The notes: generated by a model from the letters alone, not told the origin. Positions 55,442 to 64,000 are shown, numbered from the stretch's first letter. The stretch: DNA of 64,000 nucleotides from Mesonia sp. HuA40 (GCF_008017835.1 NZ_VRLT01000026.1:156218-220217), one strand, 5' to 3'. Program-made: numbers and translations.

Positions 55442-56484
55442 TTAGAAGATTTATTAGCGAGTTGTCCACAGGCAGCATCAATGTCTTTACCTCGTGAACG
55501 CCTTACCGTTACCGTTATACCTGCCTGTTCTAAAGCACGCTGATAAGCCGAGGTAACCTGGGTATCGGCTTGTTGAAAAGCACCATCATCTATTGGGTTG
55601 TATTCTATGATATTCACCTTACAGGGGATAGCTTTACAAAAATCGACTAATGCAGCAATGTCTTTTGGTTTGTCATTGATGTCTTTCCAAATTAAATATT
55701 CATAGGTTACTCTCCTCTTTGTTTTCTGGTACCAATAAATTAAAGATTCTTTTAAATCTTTTAAAGGGAAACTAGCATTAAAAGGCATGATTTGCGTGCG
55801 CACTTCATCAATAGCTGAATGTAGGGAAACAGCCAAATTAAATTTTACCTCATCATCGGCTAATTTTTTTATCATCTTGGGCACACCCGAAGTAGAAACC
55901 GTAATGCGCTTTGGCGACATTCCAAGTCCTTCGGGAGAGGTTATTTTTTCTATAGAGGCCAATACATTTTTATAATTCATCAATGGCTCTCCCATACCCA
56001 TATAAACAATATTAGATAAGGGTATACCATTGTACAATCGGCTTTCTTGATCTATAGCGACTACTTGATCATAAATCTCATCGGCATTCAAATTACGCAT
56101 CCGCTTTAAGCGGGCTGTAGCGCAAAACTGACAATCTAGACTGCAACCCACTTGTGAAGAAACGCAGGCAGTTGTTCTAGAAAAGGTAGGAATCAATACA
56201 GACTCTACCGTTAGACCGTCGTGTAATTTTACGGCATTTTTAATGGTGCCATCGCTACTGCGCTGCATTTCATCTACCTGTATGTGGTTGATTACAAAGT
56301 GCTCTTCTAACAATTGCCTTACCTCTTTTGAGAGGTTGGTCATCGCATCAAAATCGTGCGCCGCTTTAGACCACAACCACTCATAGACTTGATTACCCCT
56401 AAAGGCTTTTTCACCAATAGAAACAAAAAAATCTCTCAATTGCTCTTTAGTGAGCGACCGTATATCTTTTTTCTCTTTTTTCAC
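55438..56484 (-). CDS. rlmN: Dual-specificity rRNA/tRNA m2A methyltransferase RlmN
   Basis: Radical SAM enzyme that methylates A2503 of 23S rRNA and A37 of some tRNAs. 348 residues: N-terminal helical domain (KAFRGNQVYEWLW), radical SAM cluster motif CSLDCQFCATA, MGMGEPLMNY, VSTSGVPKMI and the catalytic C-terminal segment CGQL. It starts with GTG at 56484. A -7 box TACCTTTG at 56496-56489 ends 4 nt before this codon, so the mRNA is probably leaderless. Confidence 0.95.
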   Translation of the reverse strand: MKKEKKDIRSLTKEQLRDFFVSIGEKAFRGNQVYEWLWSKAAHDFDAMTNLSKEVRQLLEEHFVINHIQVDEMQRSSDGTIKNAVKLHDGLTVESVLIPTFSRTTACVSSQVGCSLDCQFCATARLKRMRNLNADEIYDQVVAIDQESRLYNGIPLSNIVYMGMGEPLMNYKNVLASIEKITSPEGLGMSPKRITVSTSGVPKMIKKLADDEVKFNLAVSLHSAIDEVRTQIMPFNASFPLKDLKESLIYWYQKTKRRVTYEYLIWKDINDKPKDIAALVDFCKAIPCKVNIIEYNPIDDGAFQQADTQVTSAYQRALEQAGITVTVRRSRGKDIDAACGQLANKSSK

Positions 56485-56488
56485 GCTG

Positions 56489-56496
56489 CAAAGGTA
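56489..56496 (-). promoter_or_regulatory. -7 box of rlmN
   Basis: TACCTTTG on the minus strand, 4 nt before the GTG start codon. Confidence 0.5.
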
Positions 56497-56527
56497 GATT
56501 TTTATTTACGCTTACTAAAATTTAAAC

Positions 56528-56554
56528 AAAAAAACCACACCGAAGTGTGGTTTT
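56528..56554 (-). terminator. Terminator after queA
   Basis: AAAACCACAC-CGAA-GTGTGGTTTT (56531-56554), perfect 10-bp stem, between queA and rlmN. Confidence 0.9.
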
Positions 56555-56575
56555 ACTAGATTGTGTGCGTTGCAG

Positions 56576-57625
56576 TTATAAAATTAACATCGCATCGCCA
56601 TAACTATAAAACTTGTATTTTTCTTTAATGGCTTCTTTATAGGCTTTTTCCATTAATTCGTGCCCCATAAATGCCGAAATCATCATTAAAAGCGTTGACT
56701 TTGGCGTATGAAAATTAGTAATCATACAATTGGCAATACTAAAGTCATAAGGAGGAAAAATAAATTTATTGGTCCATCCCTTAAACTCGTTCAAGGTACC
56801 GTTTGATGAAACCGCACTTTCTAAAGAGCGCATAACGGTAGTACCTACCGCACAAACGCGACGCTTATCTTCTATACCCTTATTAACAATTTGAGTAGTT
56901 TCTTTGGCAATCTCTGCCTCTTCACTATCCATTTTATGTTTAGACAGATCTTCCACTTCAACAGGATTAAAAGTACCTAATCCTACGTGAAGCGTAACTT
57001 CGGCAAGATTTATCCCTTTAATTTCTAGACGTTTCAACAGATGTTTAGAAAAATGCAAGCCAGCGGTTGGGGCTGCTACTGCTCCTTCTTGCTTGGCATA
57101 TATGGTTTGATAACGTTCTGCATCTTCTGGCTCTACTTCCCTTTTGATGTATTTGGGTAGCGGTGTCTCTCCTAAATCATTTAATTTTTTTCTAAACTCT
57201 TCATAAGATCCGTCATATAAAAAGCGTAGGGTTCTTCCTCTAGAGGTAGTGTTATCGATAACCTCGGCCACTAAACTCTCATCTTCACCAAAATATAGTT
57301 TATTTCCTATTCTTATCTTCCTAGCAGGATCTACCAAAACATCCCATAATCGGGTTTCGGCGTTAAGCTCTCTTAATAAGAAAACCTCAATACGAGCCCC
57401 TGTTTTCTCTTTGTTTCCAAATAAACGGGCAGGAAACACTTTCGTGTTATTAAAAACCATTACATCATCGGTATCAAAATAATCGATTAGGTCTTTAAAC
57501 ATTTTATGCTCAATTTTTCCCGATTCTCTGTGTATTACCATCAAACGGGCTTCGTCGCGATGCTCAGAAGGGTATTCTGCTAATAACTCTTTAGGTAGTT
57601 CAAAATTGAACTGCGAAAGTTTCAT
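56576..57625 (-). CDS. queA: tRNA preQ1(34) S-adenosylmethionine ribosyltransferase-isomerase QueA
   Basis: Transfers and rearranges the ribosyl group of SAM to form epoxyqueuosine in tRNA anticodons. 349 residues: [23 protein letters not shown] at the N-terminus (given in part: [17 protein letters not shown]), [44 protein letters not shown] and [15 protein letters not shown]. The ATG at 57625 is chosen: an in-frame TTG at 57655 lies inside the -7 box TATATTTG (57660-57653). Confidence 0.95.
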   Translation of the reverse strand: MKLSQFNFELPKELLAEYPSEHRDEARLMVIHRESGKIEHKMFKDLIDYFDTDDVMVFNNTKVFPARLFGNKEKTGARIEVFLLRELNAETRLWDVLVDPARKIRIGNKLYFGEDESLVAEVIDNTTSRGRTLRFLYDGSYEEFRKKLNDLGETPLPKYIKREVEPEDAERYQTIYAKQEGAVAAPTAGLHFSKHLLKRLEIKGINLAEVTLHVGLGTFNPVEVEDLSKHKMDSEEAEIAKETTQIVNKGIEDKRRVCAVGTTVMRSLESAVSSNGTLNEFKGWTNKFIFPPYDFSIANCMITNFHTPKSTLLMMISAFMGHELMEKAYKEAIKEKYKFYSYGDAMLIL

Positions 57626-57652
57626 TCCCATAGTATCATTTTTAAAAGAATG

Positions 57653-57660
57653 CAAATATA
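57653..57660 (-). promoter_or_regulatory. -7 box of queA
   Basis: TATATTTG on the minus strand, giving a leader of about 20 nt before the ATG at 57625. Confidence 0.55.
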
Positions 57661-57883
57661 CAACCTCAGACTAGGGGTTGTCAAGTAAAACGACATGTTT
57701 TTTACCTAAAATCTAGTGGGTTAGCTTTCGCGGATTCAAAGCTTGCTGTTATTTTAAATATAATGCCTCTATTACTGCTACTGATGCCAAAACTAATAAA
57801 GGTTTGAAATTGAAAAAATTGAATACAGGAAATAATAAAACAGTACATCTATAAGATTTTGAAAAAAGATAGGCTAGTACCTA
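57661..57883. other. Gene-free part of the queA-aroA interval
   Basis: No convincing gene. A plus-strand frame of some 40 codons without a start ends near 57852 and was rejected. The rest of the interval is occupied by the dyad array. Confidence 0.4.
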
Positions 57884-58015
57884 ACAAAAGTTGCTGTACT
57901 TTTTAAAATAACATAGGGAGCTTATTTACAAAAGTTGTACAACTCTTGAAAAAATATTGTACAATTTTTTTATAAATATTGTACAATTTTCGCTTAAATA
58001 TTGTACAATATTTTT
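57884..58015. repeat. Array of six dyads at exact 22-bp spacing
   Basis: Dyad centres lie at 57894.5, 57916.5, 57938.5, 57960.5, 57982.5 and 58004.5. The last four share the core TTGTACAA: GTTGTACAAC at 57934-57943, then ATTGTACAAT at 57956-57965, 57978-57987 and 58000-58009, flanked by A and T runs. The first two are different and weaker (AAAAGT-n6-ACTTTT; AAATAA-n10-TTATTT) but sit in exact phase. All dyads would lie on one face of the helix, as for cooperative binding of a dimeric protein. No regulator gene adjoins it. Confidence 0.7.
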
Positions 58016-58070
58016 TTATAAGTCGCAGAACAAATTATTACTTCTTAGGCAGCGTATTTATAAAAGTTGC

Positions 58071-59330
58071 TTATCTTTTATTTGATTTACCCATAAGTTT
58101 ATAAAAACCTGTTTTATAATTGATTAAAAAACCCATTTTCTCCCAATCTTTCCAAAAGCTTCGGTAAGATTTGGCTACCACTGCTTCATTCTCTATCATT
58201 AGGGGTACTTTTAAAGCTAATGGTGCAAAAGCCATAGCCATACGGTGATCTTGGTAGGTTTTTATAGTGGCGCTTTGCAGCGGATTTTGTTGGCGGCTCA
58301 AATGTAAACTTGAACCGGTAATACGCAAAGTTGCCCCTAAGCCTTGCATTTCATTTTTTAAAGCTTGTAGTCTATCGGTTTCTTTTATTTTTAAACTTTG
58401 CAAGCCAGACAAATCACAGCTCATACCTAAACCCAAGCAGGTAACTACTAAGGTTTGTGCCAGGTCTGGGTTGTTGACTAAGTCTAGGCTAAGATGGCTC
58501 GGAATTTCTTTCTCCACGCGTTTCAATTGTAATCCTTCGGATGTTTCTTGGGTTTCGACCCCCAATTTTTTGTACCAAGAGACTAAACGGGCATCTCCTT
58601 GTAAACTTTTTGTTTTAAATCCGTAAAGGAAACAAGTTGAACCTACAGGCGCTAAAGCCAAGGCGCTATAAAAATAAGAAGCCGAGCTCCAATCGGGTTC
58701 AACATTAATCTTTTGCGGCTTAAGCTGCTGGGGTTCAATTAATATTCGTTTTTCCTCTACTGCTACATGCACCCCCAATTGCGCCAACAGGTCAATAGTC
58801 ATTTGTACATAGGGTTTTGAAATGAGCCTGCCCTGTAAATGCAAGTCTAAACCCAAGGGTAGTTGATGCCCTACCAATAGTAAGGCCGTTATAAACTGAC
58901 TGCTAATACCTGCCTTAATATTTATTTGAGCAATTTGTTGAGAAAACCCATGAATTTTCACGGGTGGGTAGCCTTTGGTACCCAAGTAGGTAATTTTAGC
59001 TCCCAACTGCCGTAAGGCTTCCACCAAAGGTGCTACCGGTCGTTGCTGCATACGCTTGCTTCCGGTTATAATTTTTGTAACTTTTTGTTGCGTAGCAAAA
59101 TAAGCTAGTAAAAAACGCATAGCAGTACCGGCATGCCCCACATTAATATGTTCTTCTTGACTTTGCAGGGCTTTAATAAGCACTTGAGTATCCTCGCTAT
59201 CCGATAGGTTATCTAAAATCAAATCTGGACAAAATTGCTGAAGTATGAGCAAGCGGTTGCTAATGCTTTTGGAGCCGCTAATTTTAATCTTTGCCGCAAT
59301 AGGTGTTTTACTATGCTCTAGCCGTATCAT
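58071..59330 (-). CDS. aroA: 3-phosphoshikimate 1-carboxyvinyltransferase (EPSP synthase)
   Basis: Sixth step of the shikimate pathway, joining PEP to shikimate-3-phosphate. 419 residues: KISGSKSISNRLLILQQF, GHAGTAMRFLLAYF, SSQFITALLL, DWSSASYFYSALAL, LKIKETDRLQALKNEM, and the DHRMAMAFAPLAL motif. Last gene of the minus-strand operon beginning with DAHP synthase/chorismate mutase. The start overlaps the small membrane protein gene. Confidence 0.95.
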   Translation of the reverse strand: MIRLEHSKTPIAAKIKISGSKSISNRLLILQQFCPDLILDNLSDSEDTQVLIKALQSQEEHINVGHAGTAMRFLLAYFATQQKVTKIITGSKRMQQRPVAPLVEALRQLGAKITYLGTKGYPPVKIHGFSQQIAQINIKAGISSQFITALLLVGHQLPLGLDLHLQGRLISKPYVQMTIDLLAQLGVHVAVEEKRILIEPQQLKPQKINVEPDWSSASYFYSALALAPVGSTCFLYGFKTKSLQGDARLVSWYKKLGVETQETSEGLQLKRVEKEIPSHLSLDLVNNPDLAQTLVVTCLGLGMSCDLSGLQSLKIKETDRLQALKNEMQGLGATLRITGSSLHLSRQQNPLQSATIKTYQDHRMAMAFAPLALKVPLMIENEAVVAKSYRSFWKDWEKMGFLINYKTGFYKLMGKSNKR

Positions 59331-59593
59331 TTTTTGTGCTTATCTTGTAAGATTTGCTTGCGATAGCGTAAAAAACTAATGATAAATCCGTAAAGTGCCC
59401 CACCCAAAATGTTCGCGATGATAAAACGCCATTTTGTGCTTCCTTGCCACTTGGTCGCCAGAAATTGATCCCAATTCATCGAATAACCAAAAGCGTAATC
59501 AATTGCATTGTACAACAAAACAAAGGCTAGGCCAATAAAAAGCACCGATTTCCAAAAATTGGGTGCTTTTAGTATTTGTTTAAAAGAACTCAT
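59327..59593 (-). CDS. Small membrane protein of unknown function
   Basis: 88 residues from ATG 59593 (a second ATG at 59596 is directly before it). Two membrane helices (VLFIGLAFVLLYNAIDYAF and FIIANILGGALYGFIISFL) and a basic C-terminal tail. The gene overlaps its neighbours on both sides within the aromatic-amino-acid operon, so it is translated in step with them. Function unknown. Confidence 0.75.
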   Translation of the reverse strand: MSSFKQILKAPNFWKSVLFIGLAFVLLYNAIDYAFGYSMNWDQFLATKWQGSTKWRFIIANILGGALYGFIISFLRYRKQILQDKHKK

Positions 59594-59919
59594 CATTTAA
59601 GTTTTTGGTTCTGGTGGTGCCTATCGTGATCGCGTTTGGTTTTGAGCTCAAGCTTTTTATCGAAAGCTTCTTGCAGATTTACACCGGTTTGATTGGCCAA
59701 ACAGAGTACCACAAAAACCACATCGGCTAGTTCTTCGCCTAAGTCTTTGTTTTTATCGCTTTCTTTTTCGCTTTGCTCGCCATAACGGCGGGCGATAATA
59801 CGGGCCACCTCTCCTACCTCTTCGGTAAGCTGAGCCATATTGGTCAATTCATTAAAATACCGCACTCCGTGCGTTTTAATCCAATCGTCAACTGCTTTTT
59901 GTGCGTCTTGTATAATCAT
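59593..59919 (-). CDS. MazG-like nucleotide pyrophosphohydrolase
   Basis: 108 residues, all-alpha NTP pyrophosphohydrolase fold that binds magnesium by EExxE and ExxD: LTEEVGEVARIIARRYGEQS and LGEELADVVFVVLCLAN. Such small house-cleaning enzymes hydrolyse non-canonical NTPs. Directly follows dtd; the two starts and stops are adjacent. Confidence 0.9.
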   Translation of the reverse strand: MIIQDAQKAVDDWIKTHGVRYFNELTNMAQLTEEVGEVARIIARRYGEQSEKESDKNKDLGEELADVVFVVLCLANQTGVNLQEAFDKKLELKTKRDHDRHHQNQKLK

Positions 59920-60369
59920 TTATCTGTTTTTGGTATCTATATTTAGGGTAACTGGTCCGTCATTGATTAGGCTAACTTGCATATCGGCACCAAATATGCC
60001 GGTTGCCACCCGCTTATCGAGTTGTTTTTCTAATGCCTTTACAAATTCTTCGTAACGTGTTTTAGCCAGCTCAGGGCTAGCGGCGTCAACAAAACTGGGG
60101 CGATTGCCCTTCTTAGTATTGGCATAAAGGGTAAACTGACTTACCACCAGCGCATCACCATCAATATCGATTAGGGATCGATTCATGGGTTTATGTTCAT
60201 CACGGAAAATTCTCAGTTGGGCAATTTTCTTGCTTAACCAAGCAATGTCATCTTCGGTATCATCATCACAAACCCCCAATAAAATTAACAAACCTTCTTG
60301 AATAACCCCAGCGATATGGTTATCTACCTCTACGCTGGCTTGGCTCACCCGTTGTATAGTCGCTCGCAT
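59920..60369 (-). CDS. dtd: D-aminoacyl-tRNA deacylase
   Basis: Removes D-amino acids and glycine from mischarged tRNAs. 149 residues, normal length. [16 protein letters not shown] at the N-terminus, the catalytic [17 protein letters not shown] and the cross-subunit Gly-cisPro segment [10 protein letters not shown]. Three bases after rsgA in the same operon. Confidence 0.96.
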   Translation of the reverse strand: MRATIQRVSQASVEVDNHIAGVIQEGLLILLGVCDDDTEDDIAWLSKKIAQLRIFRDEHKPMNRSLIDIDGDALVVSQFTLYANTKKGNRPSFVDAASPELAKTRYEEFVKALEKQLDKRVATGIFGADMQVSLINDGPVTLNIDTKNR

Positions 60370-60372
60370 ATT

Positions 60373-61326
60373 TTAATTTTTATAAATATCTACTCTGTAA
60401 TTCTCGTCTTCACCTTGTATCAACTGCAAGTAAGATTTATACCTTGACCAGGCAATATCGCCTTCTTCTACAGCATCTTTAACCGCACATTTGGGCTCTT
60501 CGAGATGCAGGCAATTGTGAAATTTACAATCTTTTTTACGAGCAAAAAATTCAGGAAAGTAATGGTCTAGCTCTTCTTTTTCCATATCTACCACTCCAAA
60601 ACCTTTGATTCCTGGAGTATCGATTATTTGTCCGCCTTCAGGCAAATCAAACATCTCTGCAAAGGTAGTCGTATGTTGGCCTTGCAAATGTTGGTTAGAG
60701 ATTTGCGCCGTTTTTAAATCTAAGCTTGGCTCAATCGCATTGATTAAAGTAGATTTACCCACACCACTATGACCCGCTAAAAGGGTCGTTTTATCTTTAA
60801 GAAGTTCTTTTACTTTTTCAATATTTTTACCGCTAACCGCCGATGTACCTATACAAGTGTAGCCAATTTCACGATACAACAAAGCCAAATGCCGAATTTC
60901 ATCTTTTTCATCTTCTGTATAAGCATCTATTTTATTGAACAAGATGGTGGTTGGTATTTGATAAGCTTGTGCGGTTACTAAAAAACGATCGATAAAAGAA
61001 GTAAAGGTAGGCGGGTTATTAAGCGTAACCATTAAAAAGGCTTGGTCTAAATTGGAGGCTATGATATGCGTTTGTTTAGACAAATTAACCGATTTACGTA
61101 CGATATAATTTTCTCTAGGTTTTATATCTTGAATAACTCCTGTTTCTTCTTCTTTGTTTGCTTCTAATTGAAACAAAACAAGATCGCCTACAGCAACAGG
61201 GTTGGTACTTTTGATTCCTTTTATTCTAAATTTGCCTTTGATGCGGCACTTATAAAAATTCTCCTCTTCTTTTTCTTTGACAAGATACCAACTTCCGGTT
61301 GATTTATATACGATTCCTTCTTTCAT
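60373..61326 (-). CDS. rsgA: Ribosome small subunit maturation GTPase RsgA
   Basis: Circularly permuted GTPase of late 30S assembly. 317 residues: N-terminal OB fold (YKCRIKGKFRIKG), G4 LFNKID, G5 TSAVSGKN, G1 LAGHSGVGKSTLIN, G3 IIDTPGIKGF, and a C-terminal zinc site (CKFHNCLHLEEPKC), which, unlike those of DnaG and AccD here, keeps its ligands. Confidence 0.96.
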   Translation of the reverse strand: MKEGIVYKSTGSWYLVKEKEEENFYKCRIKGKFRIKGIKSTNPVAVGDLVLFQLEANKEEETGVIQDIKPRENYIVRKSVNLSKQTHIIASNLDQAFLMVTLNNPPTFTSFIDRFLVTAQAYQIPTTILFNKIDAYTEDEKDEIRHLALLYREIGYTCIGTSAVSGKNIEKVKELLKDKTTLLAGHSGVGKSTLINAIEPSLDLKTAQISNQHLQGQHTTTFAEMFDLPEGGQIIDTPGIKGFGVVDMEKEELDHYFPEFFARKKDCKFHNCLHLEEPKCAVKDAVEEGDIAWSRYKSYLQLIQGEDENYRVDIYKN

Positions 61327-61337
61327 AGGCTTTCCGC

Positions 61338-62459
61338 TTAATGGCTATTTGCTTGTTGCGAATTATTTGCGTGCAATATTTTTTGTTGGTGGGCTATAGA
61401 CTCTTGATGTATCGCTTGAAAGAGTCTGTACACAAATTCTTCGGCTAGACCTTTATCTACACCCAAATTTATCATTTTTTGTAATATGGCCTGCCAGCGT
61501 TCTGGTTGTAAAATAGCCACATTATGATTCTTTTTTACCGCTCCAATTTTATCGGCAATTTGCATACGATCGATAAGTATTTGAATCAGTTGTTCATCTA
61601 ACTTATCAATTTGAAGGCGCAACCGACTTAAAGAGGCTTCATAATCTTGATTTGATGAACTTTTCTTTCTCACCTTTAATTTGCGGGTATAGTCTGCTAG
61701 CGTTTCTGGCGTTATTTGCTGTTTAGCATCGCTCCAGGCTTGGTCTGGATTAGGATGGGTTTCAATCATCAATCCATTATAATTTAAATCTAAGGCGGTT
61801 TGGCATAAATCAAAAATCAACTTCCTATCGCCAGCGATGTGAGAAGGATCTAAAATTAAGGGTATATCGGGGAGTTCTTGCCTTAGGTCAATAGGTATTT
61901 GCCACTCGGGTATATTTCTATACAAACTATCTTTATAGCTAGAAAAACCACGGTGAATAGCACCCAATTGCTCTATACCGGTTTTATAAAAACGTTCTAA
62001 AGCTCCTAGCCATAAACTTAAGTCTGGATTAATAGGATTTTTAACCAGTACTATTTTGTTAGTCCCTTTAAGCGCTTCGGCAATTTCTTGAACGGCAAAA
62101 GGAGAAACACTGGTACGTGCCCCTATCCATAAAATATCAACTTCGTGCTTTAAAGCTAGATCTACGTGAATGGGGTTGGCCACCTCGGTAGTAGTAAGCA
62201 AACCGGTTTCTCTTTTAGCTTTTAAAAGCCATTTTAAACCCAGCGCACCCACGCCTTCAAAGTTGCCAGGTCTGGTACGGGGTTTCCAAATACCCGCACG
62301 CAATACATTGGTGTCTGTGTTTTGCAATGCTTTTGCTGTGGCCAGTACTTGCTCTTCGGTTTCGGCACTACAAGGACCAGCAATTAACAATGGTCGATTT
62401 AAATTAAAAGCTTTCAACCAATCGTTCATTGCAGTATTACCAGACATTTCCTTACCCAT
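61338..62459 (-). CDS. Bifunctional DAHP synthase / chorismate mutase
   Basis: Joins the entry and a branch step of aromatic amino-acid synthesis. 373 residues: N-terminal 3-deoxy-7-phosphoheptulonate synthase domain (LLIAGPCSAETEEQVL, RAGIWKPRTRPGNFEG, ILWIGARTSVSPFAVQEI, LILDPSHIAGDR) and a C-terminal AroQ-type chorismate mutase domain from about residue 275 (LRLQIDKLDEQLIQILIDRM). The DAHP-first order is typical of Bacteroidota. First gene of the operon leading to aroA; an alternative start lies at Met5. Confidence 0.93.
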   Translation of the reverse strand: MGKEMSGNTAMNDWLKAFNLNRPLLIAGPCSAETEEQVLATAKALQNTDTNVLRAGIWKPRTRPGNFEGVGALGLKWLLKAKRETGLLTTTEVANPIHVDLALKHEVDILWIGARTSVSPFAVQEIAEALKGTNKIVLVKNPINPDLSLWLGALERFYKTGIEQLGAIHRGFSSYKDSLYRNIPEWQIPIDLRQELPDIPLILDPSHIAGDRKLIFDLCQTALDLNYNGLMIETHPNPDQAWSDAKQQITPETLADYTRKLKVRKKSSSNQDYEASLSRLRLQIDKLDEQLIQILIDRMQIADKIGAVKKNHNVAILQPERWQAILQKMINLGVDKGLAEEFVYRLFQAIHQESIAHQQKILHANNSQQANSH

Positions 62460-62568
62460 ATTTCATCTTTTTTACGAAGATACTTTATTCTCTAGTATAA
62501 ATAAAAGTAGGCTTTCAATAAAATATGTAAATTTACAATCTTAAACCAATAACATAAACGAATTATTT

Positions 62569-63465
62569 ATGGGGATTCTGGTAAAAAATCTGAGTAAATT
62601 TTATGGTCAACAACAAGCCCTCCAAGAAATTTCTTTTGAAATTAAAAGCGGAGAGGTAATTGGTTTTTTAGGACCAAATGGCGCAGGAAAATCTACTATG
62701 ATGAAAATTCTTACCGGCTACCTTAAACCTAGTTCAGGATCCGCTTTTGTAGAAGGTATAGATGTACAAGCAAATCCTATAGAAGTACAAGCTTTGACCG
62801 GCTATCTACCCGAACACAACCCCTTATATGAAGATATGTATATACGGGAGTATTTATTGTTTCACGCTCGTATTCATAAATGTTCAAAACAACGTATTCA
62901 AGAAGTAATCGAACTCACGGGATTGCAACCCGAAATAGGTAAAAAAATTCAAGCGCTCTCAAAAGGTTATCGCCAACGTGTAGGAATTGCAACAGCCTTG
63001 TTGCACGATCCCAAAGTGCTGATTTTAGATGAACCCACTACGGGTTTAGATCCCAATCAATTGGTAGAAATAAGGAATCTTATCAAAAGTATTAGTACCG
63101 ATAAAACTATTTTTCTTTCCACCCATATTATGCAAGAGGTTGAAGCAATGTGCAGTCGGGTGTTGATTATGAACAAGGGCGAATTGATAATTGATAAGCC
63201 CTTATCGGATTTACAACAAGAAAAAAATCAAATCATTCAAGTGGTTTTTGACCAAGGCATAAGCGAAGAAAAGTTTGCTCACCTACCGCATTTAATCTCA
63301 AGCGAACCAATAGATGCTCGCTCCTACCGTTTAAAATTCGATACCGAAACGGATATGGGCGGCGAAATCTATGATTTGTCTCAAGCCAATAATTGCAAAA
63401 TACTTTCTTTAACCAAAGAACAAGAGAGCCTAGAAGACTATTTTAGAAAAATAACCTCCCACTAA
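62569..63465 (+). CDS. gldA: GldA, gliding motility ABC transporter ATP-binding protein
   Basis: 298-residue ATPase that with GldF and GldG forms an ABC transporter needed for gliding in Flavobacterium johnsoniae. Walker A FLGPNGAGKSTMM, Q-loop region LTGYLPEHNPLYEDM, signature LSKGYRQRVGIATAL, Walker B VLILDEPTTGLDPNQ and H-loop STHIMQEV, then a C-terminal domain of about 80 residues as in GldA. No gldFG partner lies beside it. A related ABC exporter ATPase is the alternative. Confidence 0.88.
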   Translation: MGILVKNLSKFYGQQQALQEISFEIKSGEVIGFLGPNGAGKSTMMKILTGYLKPSSGSAFVEGIDVQANPIEVQALTGYLPEHNPLYEDMYIREYLLFHARIHKCSKQRIQEVIELTGLQPEIGKKIQALSKGYRQRVGIATALLHDPKVLILDEPTTGLDPNQLVEIRNLIKSISTDKTIFLSTHIMQEVEAMCSRVLIMNKGELIIDKPLSDLQQEKNQIIQVVFDQGISEEKFAHLPHLISSEPIDARSYRLKFDTETDMGGEIYDLSQANNCKILSLTKEQESLEDYFRKITSH

Positions 63466-63763
63466 AATCTTGTACTATAGGTTTTTGAACCTCTATTACT
63501 AATTTTTCAAGTTCATAGGCTGGTTCTTTGCAACTGCTTGCCCCAGACAAATGTTTTGTCTAAGTATAGATTGCTTCAAAATAACAAAATGCTTTTCCTA
63601 TTGTAGTGCAAACAGCGGTTCATTTTACCAGCTCCGCAATGATTTTATTTAATTCAATAAACCCCTAAGTGAACTATTCCAATGTTTTGAATTCATAATT
63701 AAGCAGACTTTAAACTATTTAAGGCTATCCTTTTAAGCAATAAATACTATTAAAATGGCAAAA
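63466..63763. other. Intergenic stretch after gldA
   Basis: About 300 bp without a supported gene. It contains a small dyad, GACAAA-TGT-TTTGTC, at about 63547-63561. Nothing else was recognised. Confidence 0.4.
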
Positions 63764-63793
63764 AAAAGGCTGCTCTATTAGGAGCAGCCTTTT
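63764..63793 (-). terminator. Terminator after the T9SS type B cargo gene
   Basis: AAAAGGCTGCTC (63764-63775) pairs with GAGCAGCCTTTT (63782-63793), flanked by A and T runs. Confidence 0.9.
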
Positions 63794-63815
63794 CTTAATT
63801 TAAAGGGTAACTTGA

Positions 63816-64000
63816 TTATCTCTTCAAGGTAAAGTGACCTTTAAAGGTATCTATACGCTCTTCACCGGTTGGTAAAATTTGCTTGTATTCTACGCTAAAC
63901 CAGTAGTCATTTGATGGCATTGCCTTACCGTTAAAGGTACCGTCCCATCCTGGACCACTTGGGCTTAATTGCTTCAATAGCTTACCGTAACGGTCAAAGA
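63816..64000 (-). CDS. 3' end of a secreted protein with T9SS type B sorting domain
   Basis: Only the last 61 codons are in the window; the gene continues past base 64000. Reading the minus strand gives FDRYGKLLKQLSPSGPGWDG, FNGKAMPSNDYWFSVEYKQ and a final FKGHFTLKR before the stop. This is the gliding-motility-associated C-terminal domain (CHU_C type B sorting signal), with its YG, GWDGT-N-G, P-DYWF and F-GHFTLKR landmarks. The cargo's own function lies outside the window. Confidence 0.9.
   Translation of the reverse strand, partial: FDRYGKLLKQLSPSGPGWDGTFNGKAMPSNDYWFSVEYKQILPTGEERIDTFKGHFTLKR

Noticed and set aside
57717..57852. Plus-strand open stretch reading ...ITATDAKTNKGLKLKKLN... between queA and aroA
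   Set aside because: It has no start codon and no recognised family. A gene remnant is possible but cannot be supported.
57934..58009. CRISPR-like reading of the 22-bp repeated units
   Set aside because: The repeated part is only about 10-13 bp, the spacers are 9-12 bp and AT-rich, and there are no cas genes.

Overview
The window is ordinary chromosomal DNA of a Bacteroidota bacterium, almost certainly family Flavobacteriaceae. Evidence: AT-rich sequence; promoters with the Bacteroidota -7 box TAnnTTTG instead of E. coli -10 boxes; a short primary sigma factor without region 1.1; gliding motility genes (gldA, gldB, gldC); the type IX secretion (T9SS) gene porT and three proteins with T9SS C-terminal sorting domains; a TamL-type lipoprotein Omp85; and a bifunctional DAHP synthase/chorismate mutase. 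I see no prophage, insertion sequence, CRISPR array or defence island. The genus cannot be fixed from the sequence alone.

Layout. 1-6.9 kb: housekeeping and envelope genes (ubiE 3' part, porT, a SpoU RNA methyltransferase, tamL, fbaA, accD). 7-11.4 kb: a small accessory stretch with an XRE regulator beside a predicted outer-membrane protein, then a metal-linked set (HMA protein, TonB-dependent receptor, HYC_CC_PP-like protein). 11.5-21.1 kb: rpsO, pnp, proC-proB-proA, rpoD, lplA, rpe, ypdA. 21.2-26.6 kb: lipoproteins, an MtfA-like peptidase, a flavin monooxygenase-like protein and a large alpha/beta hydrolase. 26.6-27.3 kb: a gene-free stretch with a 115-bp tandem duplication beside tRNA-Arg(TCG). 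27.4-43.4 kb: the division and cell wall (dcw) cluster on the minus strand, transcribed mraZ, rsmH, ftsL, PBP/ftsI, murE, mraY, murD, ftsW, murG, murC, ftsQ, ftsA, ftsZ, yqeY; murF is absent. 43.7-49.3 kb: alpha/beta hydrolase, engB, gldC, gldB, nadE, dnaG. 49.4-51.7 kb: ECF sigma factor, likely anti-sigma protein and outer-membrane protein. 51.7-57.6 kb: polyprenyl synthetase, two T9SS cargo proteins, rlmN, queA. 58.1-62.5 kb: DAHP synthase/chorismate mutase, rsgA, dtd, MazG-like, small membrane protein and aroA in one minus-strand operon. 62.6-64 kb: gldA and the 3' end of a T9SS type B cargo gene.

The most unusual item is non-coding: six dyads at exact 22-bp spacing (57884-58015) between aroA and queA, with no regulator gene beside them. 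Other items worth attention are a MraZ-box array at the mraZ promoter, a GC-rich switch-like leader before pnp, palindromic operators at the XRE gene, a tandem duplication that includes the 3' end of tRNA-Arg, loss of the zinc ligands in both DnaG and AccD, and -7 boxes so close to start codons that leaderless mRNAs are likely. All calls were made by reading the sequence; no database search was run.
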